Source: Nymphaea colorata (Eukaryota; Streptophyta; Magnoliopsida; Nymphaeales; Nymphaeaceae). Taken from it: a stretch of 60,000 nucleotides of DNA. Every line of letters begins with the position of its first letter. Positions within the stretch are counted from its first letter, which is position 1. Location of the stretch: positions 2,818,001 to 2,878,000 of the forward strand of contig NC_045146.1 of NCBI RefSeq assembly GCF_008831285.2, read 5' to 3'. The notes under the pieces were generated by a model that was not told the origin of the DNA, did no database searches, and saw only the letters and a program-made list of their open reading frames with translations. The translations under genes and the position numbers were made by a program. This document shows positions 39,546-51,000 of this stretch, piece after piece.

Positions 39546-42500
39546 ATGGCGATCTCCGGCCAAGTGTTTGTCAGGTGCTTCGATGGTCGATCGCTCTGTC
39601 TGCAGATTGACGGTCACGATCTCAGCGGCCTCTCCTTGAGGCGAACGATCCACGAAAAAACCCTAATCCCTCCTTCTGTGCAACGCCTGGTCACCGGAAC
39701 TCGAGAGATCACGGATGAGTTTCTGTTGGAACCAGACGGTTCTGGGCTTTTTCCTTCCGTCAACCTCTTATTACGTCTCCGTGGCGGCAAGGGGGGGTTC
39801 GGTTCTCTTCTCCGAGGCGCCGCGACGAAGGCAGGGCAAAAGAAGACGAACAATTTCGATGCCTGTCGGGATATGAGCGGCCGCAGGCTGCGACACGTGA
39901 ATGCAGAGCGCAGATTGGAGGAGTGGAAGGCGGAGGCCGAGGAACGGAAGCTTGAGAAGATAGCGCAGGAGTTCCTGAAGAAACAGATGAAGAAGGACAA
40001 GGGCAAACCCCTAGGAGATAAGGCGGAGAAGTATCTGGAGAGTTACAGGGCGCAGACGTCTAAGTCGGTCGAGGAAGTGCGGGCCGCGGTTCAAGAATCG
40101 ATCGGCAATCTCCGTGCGAACGGGAAGCGCAAGGGTTTGGAAAACGAAGGCCAAACGTCGAAGCGTTTGAAGGGCTTGTGGTAAGTTTTGAAAATCTTAT
40201 TTCTTTTTCCCTTCCTCTCATTTTTTATACAGACTATATCATATTGTGCTAATTGTTGAAAGAGGTTTCACCACTTCTAATATAACTAATTCTTGTTAAT
40301 TCTCTTTTCTTTGTTTCGTTTTCCATTAATCTTTCTATCATCGGCATATATTGGTTATTACTTCTTAATCAATATTTTCAATTGATTTCATTATTCTTGG
40401 TGTTTTGTTTGTGGTGCTTGGGGTTCTCCGTTTGATGAATTCTATGTGCATTTTGTCGGCAAAAGTGTTGAGGGTTAGGTCAGCTCGAAACTTTCACGTA
40501 TTAAGCGTTAGATTAATAATATGTTGATGGTCATTGCTTACGGGTTATTGTTTTGTATATGCTGTGTGCAATTAACGTGCCACCGGTCGAACTGTTACGC
40601 AGAGGTTCTCAATGTGAGATGACGGTTGGCGGTTAGTAGTCATCCTTGCAGTTTCACAAGTGATAAACTACAAAAGGATATGCTCCGTTAAATTTATTTT
40701 CCTTTTCCAAAATTTGAACCTCCGCATGGTATCCTTCTGTTTTCAATTTACTGGCCTCTTTGTGGGTTGAATCTTACCAGGTTATTTTGCTTTCTTTTGT
40801 TTGGATTGAATTGGGTTCATAGATTTTGAGCAGTTAAGAAACATGTCACCTAGTCAACCTGAGGTTAACCTAAGGAGCGGGAGCATTCGAAATCTGGGGC
40901 TGTAAAGCGTATCAAACTCGGGTGAATTTATATATTGATAAACTCTGATTGGCCCCTGGTCGAGTTAGTATGCAGATTAATGCATTATTTGTGTCAATAC
41001 AAGAAAAACCTATTAATCCTGGTTTGCTGGTAATTGAACATTTTCGAAAACTATCTAAACAAATTATTGGAATTAAACAAGACCAGTACCTTGTTTAGAC
41101 CAGTACCCAAGATACCAATCATGATGTTGAACAAAGATTTTTACTATTCTTTTCAAATTGATTTTGATAAAGAATCATAATAGCACATAAAATGTGGAAT
41201 CCTGAAATTGCAGATGCCTCCCTTTTTTTCAACAGCAGAGGTACAATGATATAACAGATGGGAGTTATAACCTCCTCCTCTTTGGAAAGGATCCATTTTC
41301 TTGGAAAAGTGTCATCTTTCCAAGATGTCTGATTAATTTTGCTACAGAAACATAGATGAACATGTTAACCCAAGGCCAACTGAACAGTATATTATATAAG
41401 TTGTTACTAACAGCATAACCAACTAATACCAGGGAAAGGAGTTTAATCTTGGTTTCAGTGGGAACCAATCATAAGATTGACAGCAGGTCTCTGAGCTCCC
41501 ATTTGGTCGGAATTGTTATGGTGTTTGTGAAATGTAGATGTATTACAATTTTCTGATTTAGGCTTTTGGAGGTACTATGTGTTCCTCTTTGTGTATACCG
41601 CTTGCCAATGTTATCACTGGCGTAGCGTATCGCTTATCGGTCGGGCCGACCTATACGCCGTATCGTAACTTATCGTAACATTAATTTTTTAATTTTTAAA
41701 AAATGTTAAAAAATCATAAAAAATTCCAAAAAAAATCCGAAAAAACAAGTAAAAATCAGAAAAAGTCAAGAAAAATGTATTTAAAGGAACATTCATCATT
41801 CATGTATATGATTATGAAGTATGAACTATGAAGTATGAACTATGAATAACACATTCCAAAATAAGAAATCAGACATTCAAAATAACATAATAAGCAGCTG
41901 AAGAAAATTCGATTACATCACAATTCATAAGTTCAAAAGTGAAAACATATAGTTATCAATCATGATTCATTCAAGTTTCAACAACAATCCTCGTCAATCG
42001 TCATTTCTATCATCATCTTCATGATCATCTTCATTTTCTTCATTAAGTGCTTCTATCCCCTCTGTTGGAAATGGAATGTCTCCAACATTCCATTGCTCTC
42101 CAGTCTCTCCTTCAATAATCTTTGCTACTACTTCAAGGTTCAAAAAATCAAGATCGTCGATAGACTCCAAAAAACCTCTCCCTCCCTAAAAACCCTCTTT
42201 CTCCAAGCTTCCCACCATCCCTAGACTCCCCACAACGAGAAACAAAGCTTCTTCACCGGCAAAACTTGAAGCAAATGGAGAAAATCTCTCCCTTCCACGT
42301 CTCTTGTAGCGTTTACAAACAAGAAAATAGAGAGAGAGGATCGTCTGTTTTAAAACAAGGCGTAAAAAAGGGGCCGTCGGGCCCCTTTGTAATTTTTCCC
42401 CCGTATCAAGCGATACAGGGGAGTATCGCACGTATCGATCGCGTCGCGTATAGGTTTTCACAACCCATACGATACGTATCGTACGATACGCGTCCGTATC

Positions 42501-43898
42501 GTACGATACGGATAACATTGCCGCTTGCTGCATCTTTTTGCCTCTTTTGGTTGTTTTGTTGCTGGTTCTATATTTCTCAATCGAACTCTTAGATCTTTGG
42601 GGTTGCATCCTATAATGTTATTTTGCATTCTTACCAAGGAATTTTGACAATGACAGGGTCCTGGAAGAAGATGAAGATGATGATGAAGAAGCTGATGAGA
42701 AGTCTGTTGTTCTTGATGAAGGGAATGCTGAGTGCAATGAAGCTGCTGATCTGGATGATCGAGGCAGTCCTATTTCTCTTTCTACAGCTTCTGGATTAGG
42801 AACAGATGGTGTCAGCGGCTCAAGTAGTCCTTGTACTGAAGGGGTGTCTTCAGATTGTGATTCAGCACAAAATGTATTAACTGATTCAGCTGATCATGCG
42901 ATTCATAGAACAAATGATTTTGTTGAGAATGGATCTTCCCAAGTCGCACCTAATGAACAGGAACATGGAGCATCTTCTGATGCTTCAGGAGATGGGGACG
43001 CTAGTCCTGTTACTCCTGCTTCATGTAGTTGTGATCCTATAGACAACGAATGCCAGCATGCACCTCTAACTTCTGAGGCTGCCCATGATAATCTTTCCAA
43101 AGAAGTTGCTGTCAAGGAAAGTCAGTTCGATGAGACACTCAACTTGGACAAATTTCAAACAGCAAAAGATTTGGAGGTTGGTTCCCAGCATTCCTTGCAA
43201 TTCTGGATATAACAGCTTGTAGATGTATGATGAATTCTGTTTTCACAACTGAGCTCTCTGTTTGGGAGCCATATGGAGGAATAAGTTCTTTGGTTCTTAT
43301 ATGGGTGTCTAAAGTTCATTTATTATCTTATGATTTAAACTAAAGATTTCGGTTTTGGCCATGCTCTAAAGTCTAAAGAACCCTCTTTTTTATTTCTCTT
43401 GGATGCAAGTCCTTTATCTCACTACGGGTTACTCCATTAACAAGACTAGGATTTAAGTCACCTTAGTCTATTAGTAAGAGCACAATGTTGAGTCGATCCA
43501 AGTCATGAAGCATTAAGAATTGGTAGGAAAGGGAGCGACCTTTTTAATATGTCTAACTTCAGCAAGATAGTTTAATGGGAGGTCTTGACGAGTTTTATTT
43601 TATCATATGTAAATGGAAGGGTTCCTGAGAGTCCCAGTAGAGTATTTATCACACCCTTTGAAGAGTTGGGAATGCTGTTGCAAAATTGTATTTATTTTAA
43701 AGCATATCGTCAGTTTCACAGGCTGACTTTGGCTGTCTGTGGCTGCAGATCATTGGGATGGAGAGGTTAAAATCAGAGCTGCAAGCGAGAGGATTAAAGT
43801 GTGGGGGCACCCTGGAGCAGCGTGCTGAGAGGCTCTTTCTTCTGAAGACGATGCCTATGGACAAGATTCCGAAGAAGCATCTTGCCAAGACCAGCTAA
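39546..43898 (+). CDS. SDE2: SDE2 homologue, ubiquitin-fold splicing and genome-stability factor
   Basis: Three exons: 39546-40180, 42657-43176 and 43749-43898, giving 434 residues, close to the usual SDE2 length. In yeast and animals SDE2 is made as a ubiquitin-fold precursor. A deubiquitinase cuts after the Gly-Gly, and the Lys-starting remainder works in intron-specific pre-mRNA splicing and genome maintenance. Residues 1-81 form the ubiquitin-like domain ending LRLRGG (76-81), followed by KGGFGS (82-87), the conserved processing site. Residues 88-200 hold the SDE2 homology region and a charged coiled coil ([20 protein letters not shown]). Exon 2 is acidic and Ser-rich ([13 protein letters not shown]). 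Exon 3 (386-434) is a SAP-like segment ([26 protein letters not shown]). The splice joins split a Trp codon at exon 1/2 and are in phase 0 at exon 2/3. Intron 1 holds a 915-bp hAT-type element. Confidence 0.92.
41606..42520. mobile_element. hAT-type transposon remnant in SDE2 intron 1
   Basis: It has perfect 10-bp terminal inverted repeats CAATGTTATC/GATAACATTG, and the exact 8-bp CCGCTTGC at 41598-41605 and 42521-42528. Subterminal regions are dense in GTATCG/CGATAC motifs, which resemble transposase-binding repeats. The middle contains a short coding-like fragment on the minus strand. The 8-bp duplication supports hAT. Confidence 0.8.
41994..42177 (-). pseudogene. Possible C-terminal transposase fragment
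   Basis: About 60 codons are open to a stop at 41994, with the reading [20 protein letters not shown] and an acidic tail ([12 protein letters not shown]). Acidic C-terminal tails occur in plant hAT/DUF659-type transposases, and its place inside a hAT-type element suggests this origin. No catalytic part remains. The assignment is inferred from context. Confidence 0.35.
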
Positions 43899-44403
43899 TT
43901 GCTGGAGTAGAACCTGAACGTCGAATTGCTTTGTCTGCTGTGTTATAAAGAGTAATGTACCGCATGTACTAATTTGCGCAACAGACATAACATGGTGAAA
44001 TTCCACCAGTTAGCGTACGTTTTGTTTTTGCAACATGTAATGTAGGACGAGTAATGCAAACAAGCACGCCCGTCTGTTTGCCTATGGTTGTATTATTCCT
44101 CAATGTGCTTTTGGAGATCTATGAAATGGAAAGACTTATTTCTTGATCATGGATTTTGTGTTTGATATGTATAAGGGGCACACGCCCGCACACTGACACG
44201 CTTGCTACAGTTTGTGGAACATGCGGTCCAGGTGAGCGTTTCAAATTCAAGTTGGTTCGACCTAATTTGATGGGTGGATGTGTCCACAGTGATTAAAGTC
44301 GCTCCAGCTATTTGCATTTCTTGGCAAGGAATTGTGAATGGCCAAAGTAGTTTATTGTATTTCAGGTTATTGGTTTTGTAGTTATTAGAAATAACTTTAT
44401 TTA

Positions 44404-44490
44404 GATTATTCACTCACACCCTCTCTCTATAGACACACACACTCTCTCTATATATACACACACATATAGAGAGAGAGGGAGAGTGTACCA
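44404..44490. repeat. Palindromic CT/CA/TA/GA microsatellite
   Basis: CTCTCTCTATAG and ACACAC tracts are followed by ACACACATATAGAGAGAGAG, forming an imperfect inverted repeat downstream of SDE2. Confidence 0.85.
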
Positions 44491-45354
44491 CCAGGTAGCG
44501 GTCCCTGAATATCAAACTCTTGTAAGGGAGCCTGTGCTTGAGCAAATGGTAAATTAAAAAAATCTCAGGGTAATTTCATTACTATCTTACAGGTGTCTTG
44601 AATTGGTTCTTGCTTGTTTCAATTTAGTTTAACTAGTGAATGAGGTGAATATGAGTAGTTCAGCATTGTATTGATTTTTTCTTTCCAACTTGTTTATGCT
44701 TGATGGCCAACTCATACGCGTTTGTGTGCGTGTTTGTACGTGTCTCGTCGGAGGTGTCTGGTACTTATAGAATGTTTTGATGAAAGCATATGGTTGGATA
44801 GCCATTTTCTGAGTTAATAATTTTTTATAGTAATAAAAAAAATGAACCGCTCTTAAAATGACAAAGTTCTGCTAGTGGGAGGATCAGTACGTTTCATAAG
44901 AACAACTTAAATATTAAAATATACTTTAACGATAATTTGAGAGATCTTCTATTGCTGACGTCTGTGACATACAAATTTCTCTCTATATCTGTGTGCTTGT
45001 GGTTGCACGTATTGTTTTGTACCACAATCAGAACTCGCTATTCTGGCCGTGCATGGTGAAACCATTGGCAATAATTGGACATCTCAACATGGAGACTCGG
45101 ATATTGTTTTAATACTATTTGGGTGAACTTTGACGAAAAAGGATTCTCATTTTAGGAAATTTGATACGAAGATGTTCATGTTCTGAATGCAACTCTAAGA
45201 AATCATCACATGCAGGGTTCCTCCTTTTTATCATAAACCAACAAGGGCTCTATCCGCCTGACTAAAAGGTCTGATGCTTTCTAGTCTCTATTTCATAAAT
45301 CTGCTAGCTTTCCCAGCCAGCCCATCAAGAATTTAACAAGAATATTGTCAATAC

Positions 45355-45873
45355 ATGAGTAATCCTACTCCATTAAGTACGTTACAATTTAGTAATCAAA
45401 TGTTGGATCAAATTGCCCGCTCCCCATCTGATGACACTAGATCTGGCTCTAATACATATGTTGATCAGAATCGAATCAGCCATTTAGATCACAGGCACAC
45501 GTTTACCAACAAATCAGGTGCCCTTATACATGAGATACACCACTTGAAGCTCTGCCCCGAGCTTAATGTTTGTAAAAGAGAGCCAGATTTGTCGAACTTG
45601 ATGTATTTGAGCTTTGGTTATTTTTGCAAGCACGTGGAACTAAAAGAAGAAGCCGAAGCCCTTCCCCTTTTCCTCTACCCTCAAGAGCTGACTTTGGGTG
45701 GAAAGCCAGACACCCATCAACTAAGCGTTGAGCCAAGCAAACTTAGCAGCTTGCTTTCCCCCAAACTACAATTTTCTGCTCCAAAGTTAGCAGAAATGAA
45801 ACTCAATTTATTCAATGGAGCTCATGCTAGCTCTATAGAATGCATTCACTCAAAAGCACACAGAAAAAACTGA
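45355..45873 (+). other. 172-codon open frame of unknown status
   Basis: ATG to stop without interruption. The product is hydrophilic with a leucine/proline-rich middle (EALPLFLYPQELTLGG) and no recognised domain, signal peptide or membrane helix. Its 5' part contains GGCTCTAATACA, which on the minus strand resembles a copia primer binding site. It may therefore be retroelement debris rather than a gene. No promoter or intron evidence was seen. Confidence 0.2.
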
Positions 45874-46418
45874 AAGAGGTTTGGAAAGTCCCAAAGGGCT
45901 TGACGCAATGTATCTTGCTACTATGAGGGCATTTGATGACAGGAAAGCTGCACTCATCCGAATGCAGTGTTCTGTGAATGTGTCCATTTTTTGAAACATA
46001 TTCACCAAACAATGTTCCTGTTAGCAAGGGTGGATTTTCTTTCAGGAGCGGGTCAAACGGTCCAACGAACTTATTCGAGTAGGACCAAACTAAACCTAAA
46101 TCCAAAAAATACATTACGCAACTAAAAATTTTTAATTTTTTTTCTAATGTAATTTTTTTGCGCCATAACATGGGGCTGGGCTAAAGGGTTTTTGGCCGCT
46201 TTCCAAAGTAGAGTTCAGTTCTAGGGTATAGGGACAACGGAAACTAAGATCACATTTGTTTTCTTTCCGATGAAGCATTTCAAGAATTCTTTTTGCATTG
46301 AGAACAGTACATACATTTTATATTTGTATGCATAGCTGTAAACGGAAAAACTAGCATGAGTTAAGTGGCTCGCTTTTTTCTTCATCCCTTGAGTTTTAGG
46401 TCATTGCGTCTTCAAGGA

Positions 46419-47123
46419 TAGGACTGTACAAGGAGTCAAGCCAACCCGAGATCTATTTGAGTTGGCTCAGACCATAACATATTTGGATTAGAATTCAGAT
46501 TCCAATACAAAGAAAAGTCATATCTGAATCCGAAATCTGATTTTACAATCCAAATCTAAATCCGAATTTTACCAATTTTAAAAAATGTGAGAGCATTAGA
46601 TATATGATATTTGTCTAATCCTAATTCATTTGGATATTTATGTATATCCTAATCTGAATCCAATCGGATGTCATTTCTTAAATCCAAATTCGACCCTGTT
46701 TCTTGTTTGGATATTAAAAATTGGATCGGTTCAGTTGGATATCCAATTCAAATCGGATATGTTGACATCTTTATTGTTCGGTTAAATTTGACTTGTTTGT
46801 TGAAAGAGTTGAGCTCATACTTAACTGAAAATTCAAGCTTCCAGACGAGTCGAGCAAACTCAAGTAAGCTCGTTTAATCTAGGTTATATTTTTTCTTTTT
46901 AATTCCAAACTGAAAACAAAGGAAAGAAATCAGGTCAAATGGGGTTTTGGTAAACAAGCCTAACGAATCAAACTCAAGCTGCCATTGGGTCTATCGAATT
47001 GAGGTCAAGCTCAACCTTGTATAGCTCGACTCGAGCTTGAGCTTGCTTGAGCAGGGGAAGATATGAGTGGAGTAGAGTTGAGCTGACCAAGCTCGAGCTT
47101 AACTCGGCTCGTGTAGAGCCCTC
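46419..47123. mobile_element. GAGCTCG-family MITE with a GGATTTGGAT-family insertion
   Basis: It begins TAGGACTGTACAAGGAG and ends CTCGTGTAGAGCCCTC. Flanks CTTCAAGG (46411-46418) and CTTAAAGG (47124-47131) agree at 7 of 8 bases. Roughly 46480-46780 is a reverse-orientation GGATTTGGAT element, whose end reads AAGATGTCAACATATCC on the minus strand, so the structure is nested. Confidence 0.6.
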
Positions 47124-47538
47124 CTTAAAGGAAATAAAAAGGTTCAGACTTCTTTAAAAGATTTAAGAGTACGTTTAACCTTGTAACTAAACTTATGGAG
47201 ATTTGCGGTCGCTGATAGCATGAGCTGGCTAGAACAGCTTATAGTAGTTATGGTAGTTAGAACTCGATAAATGGTTCACACATAGGAATACCACAGCATC
47301 AAGATCGATGACGGATGAATTAAAACCTCTTTCAAACTTGTAGTAGTAAGCATTTCAAATTAAGTGAGTTCACCGTTGGGAACAATGTAGTTTTTTTTTT
47401 TTAAACTACAAACAATGCAAGGATACGGAGAAAAATTTCTGTAGTGCAGCTGAATGGAGTTAGATTAACATAGTTGAAGAAATTATCCAATATAAATATC
47501 CAATATTGCTGATTGAAAAGTTGAATAAATGTCGCGGA

Positions 47539-47709
47539 TAGGGGTGGAGGGAGGGGGGCCACAAGGGCCATGGACCGGGTGAGCGCAGGAAAAAAAAATT
47601 ATATTGAAAAAATCAAATTTTTTTAGTTTGGCCCAACCAGTCGCTCCTCTTGGCCCGACCTGCGGATCGTTTGGCCCGTCCCCTGAAAAAAATCCTGGCT
47701 CCGCCCCTG
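47539..47709. mobile_element. hAT-type MITE, GGGGCGGAG family
   Basis: It starts TAGGGGTGGAGGGAGG and ends GGCTCCGCCCCTG. Flanks GTCGCGGA (47531-47538) and GTCGCTGA (47710-47717) agree at 7 of 8 bases. The rest of 47130-48170 shows no gene. Confidence 0.65.
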
Positions 47710-48175
47710 GTCGCTGATGTTAGAAAAATTCAAGGAAGTGTAGATTGAGCATGGATCCGTACATCTGCTGTGCCCTGGTGTAGACAACAGATCCGAAATA
47801 ATTTAAATCTACATTAGCATCAACCTCATACTCATCATGATTATAAGTATAATTCTATATGGGGCCCGTGCAGATAATGGACAACTAAGAAATTCTCAAT
47901 GCTTAGCGAAAGCTTGACTATGAAGATGTGATGCTTAGCAGCACTGTGGCTTCTTCTTTATGGATGATCTGAGAACAGTTGCTGCTGCAATTTATTACCT
48001 ACAAAACAGGTTGGAAGACGACGAACTTACAGCCTGCCCACATGATATGCACTCTGCAAAAAACCATTGAGCTATCTACAAATAACTTTCGTAAAGCACT
48101 CCAGTGTCGTAGATAAAGATCACCAGAACAACTAAGATTATGTAATTTAGTGGGTGGCTGGATATTCATGATGAA

Positions 48176-48176
48176 G

Positions 48177-48212
<36 letters not shown>

Positions 48213-48451
48213 CCTCCCTCCCTCTCTCTCTCAGAGAAAACAACACTTTTGCTCTACATAAAGATTATCTAATCCACTGACGTTATACAACTTAATGGTT
48301 GACTATGATGAAACATCTCTTCGTCTTTCCACTGAAAACGCAGCTCTACTGCACTAGATAAAGTTTATCTGAAAATTTTGAGAAAGTTAGTGCTTGATCA
48401 TAATGAATCATCTCTCTCTCTCGCTCTCTCTCTCTCGCTCTCACTCTCTCA

Positions 48452-48487
<36 letters not shown>

Positions 48488-48697
48488 AAAAAAAAAAAAA
48501 ACAACACTTTTGCCCTAGATAAAGATTATCTAATCCACTGAAGTAATGCAAGTTAGTGGTTGACTATGATGAAACATCTCTTCGTCTTTCCACTGAAAAC
48601 GCAGCTCTACTGCACTAGATAAAGTTTATCTGAAAATTTTGTGGAAGTTAGTGCTTGATTATAATGAATCATCTCTCTCTCTCTTAAATGCAGTCAA
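48176..48697. repeat. Tandem duplication of about 261 bp bounded by CT microsatellites
   Basis: CAACACTTTTGC at 48241 and 48502 begin two copies of a segment with GATTATCTAATCCACTGA, GACTATGATGAAACATCTC and CGCAGCTCTACTGCACTAG, nearly identical. Each copy is preceded by a long CT tract (about 48180-48233 and 48411-48472). Confidence 0.9.
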
Positions 48698-48904
48698 TAT
48701 GGCAGACATAACAAACAATACCTGGTCCCATTGGGAATATGAAACTTGAGAAGAAGTACTGTTAGTTGTGGAAAACAATCCACATGAGGATGTGATGTCG
48801 AGGTTGCTGTTCCATCTCCAGTTGTTCTAGAGGTTATAGCCAATGAATTCAAGTACTATGGGCAATATTATAGGGTTTCCAAGCATGATGAGCAGGTGCT
48901 TGAG

Positions 48905-49345
48905 TAGGGATGTCAATATATCTAATTTGCATGGGATATCCAACATAACCGTTTCCAAAAAATTGGATATAGAAAAAAATTAATATCCAATTAATAAATC
49001 AGATTGGATTTGAATTTAAGAAAATGGCATCCAATTAGATACGTGCATAAATGTCTAATCAGATTTGGATACAAGATTGAGATTGAATTTATTTTTAAAC
49101 AAACATCCTATATCAAATGCTCTTATATTTCAAAATAGATCAAATTCGATTCAAAATTCGGATTCAGATTCAGATATGAATGTGAAAACCAGATTTGAAT
49201 CGGATTCAAAATATGAAATCAGATTTTGATTCGGATTCAGATATCACTTTCTTTGTTTGTATTTGAATCCAAATACATGAATATCTAGAAAAGTAGGTAC
49301 AGTTAAGGATATAGCCCATGTGAATATGATCCATTGACATCCCTA
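48905..49345. mobile_element. hAT-type MITE, best-preserved GGATTTGGAT family member
   Basis: It starts TAGGGATGTCAATATAT and ends ATCCATTGACATCCCTA, clear inverted repeats. Flanks TGCTTGAG (48897-48904) and TGCTTGGT (49346-49353) agree at 6 of 8 bases. The 441-bp body is built from GGATTTGAAT/GGATTCAGAT motifs. Other members are near 19250, 20359, 46480, 50690 and 54740. Confidence 0.7.
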
Positions 49346-49868
49346 TGCTTGGTCTTTCTTGTATAACTTATTGTCTGTTTCATCTACTAAATCACATACA
49401 CAATTTTTGAGGTCTGACATATAGAGATACACATAAATATTCATATGGCTTGGAGTTTCATATTTTTGTTCATAAATCATCTTTGATTATCTTGTTTGGG
49501 TTTGACTCTAGTAATACTTATCGACACTGTGAGGATCTATAGTGGGACCAAAGCTGTACAGCCCAAAGCTGTACAGCTGGATCTTAGTAGATTCAGATCC
49601 GTCCCACCAGATCCAGGTTCAATTTGTCCACTATTTCTCTACATAAACAGTCTTGCCATCCAATCGTAAGGACATTTGCTGAATTCTGGCTTAAGATATT
49701 TCACTTACTAATTTCATTTTGTTTTTTCTGCATATTGTTCAGTTAACTTTAAGTTCAGCATCTTTTATTTATTGAATCTTTCTTTTTCTTATTTCATGTT
49801 TTATTATGTCAAGTTTGAAGGCACCTAACTTGACCCCAGACTATAGAACATAGATGCATGTCAGTGGT

Positions 49869-50053
49869 CAAACCAGTGGTGGAGTCAAAAAATTTTTTTT
49901 TGAGGAGCACCGATTCACAAGTTTTCATACTTGAAAGAGCACTTACATGTATAACATAATAAATATTAAACAATCTTAATACAAAAATAAAAAAAAAAGT
50001 GAGAAGCTGGTGTGGCAACTGCCCACACGACCCTATATGTAGCTCCACCACCA
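49869..50053. repeat. GTGGTGGAG-family MITE remnant
   Basis: CAGTGGTGGAGTCAAAAAATT at the left and GTAGCTCCACCACC at the right are inverted. The middle (TTTTCATACTTGAAAGAGCA, ACATGTATAA) matches 10690-10760 in CYB561 intron 1 of copy A. Ends are approximate. Confidence 0.5.
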
Positions 50054-50689
50054 TGTCGGATCGGACGGGTGGGTAAAATGAAATACTGCTCTTGCGCACC
50101 CCACACCATAGCGTGCAAGACATTTCGGATAACTTTCCATGTGCAAGCAATCAATGTAGAAAAGGAAAATAGATTGATTGGGAAGGAAGTTTCAGGGAAT
50201 CAATGTTGTGCATATGCACTACTTGGACGTCCATTTCAACGTTATGTTGCAGTTAATGCGTAGGACATAAACTTTGCCTGGATGTCAACTATAAGGTAAG
50301 CTGCGCATTCACATATCATTTATAGTTTTTGAGTCCAAAGTAAATAAGGGGCGTGTGGTAGCAGCGGCTCCAAATCTTTGGTCTTTCTAATTCAACAGCT
50401 TCAGGATTGCCATTTGTAGATTTTCTAACAGTTACTAAACCATGGTTTCCCATGCAAATCTCAAAATCCACATGAGAAGTTTGACCCTCGTCTTCACCTA
50501 CTTTAGATTGCAAATGTTTGGATCTTAAATTCTTTGCTTGTTAAATGGATCTACGATTAGATCCAACATGTGACCGAGGATTGGGAGCTATCAAATGTCC
50601 CAATTCGGCAGCTCTGAAGAAGCCTTCCAAAACTAGCAATATCAACACAGAAGAATCTTCTTTTTTCATGTGTTTACACATTTGGATTC

Positions 50690-51000
50690 AAATTCGCATG
50701 CAAATACAAACACAAAAAGTCTGCCTAATCCAAAATCTGATTTCACAATCCAAACCTGGTCTGAATCCGATTTTTACATTGATCATATCTGAATCTAAAT
50801 CCGAATTTTGAAGACCATTGAATATATGATATTTATTTAAACATAAATTTGATCCGGATCAAAATTCAAATTCGTGAATATTGGATGTCATTTGTTAATC
50901 TAAACTCAATCTAATTTCTTAGTTGGTTATTAATTTTTTTTTTTTTTTTATGTCTGATGTTTTTGGAATGGTTTGGTCAAGTATCCTATTCACATCCCTC
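50690..51000. mobile_element. GGATTTGGAT-family MITE, reverse orientation
   Basis: CCAAATCTGATTT-like motifs lead to CTATTCACATCCCT, the inverted family terminus. The left end is not resolved. Confidence 0.4.
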
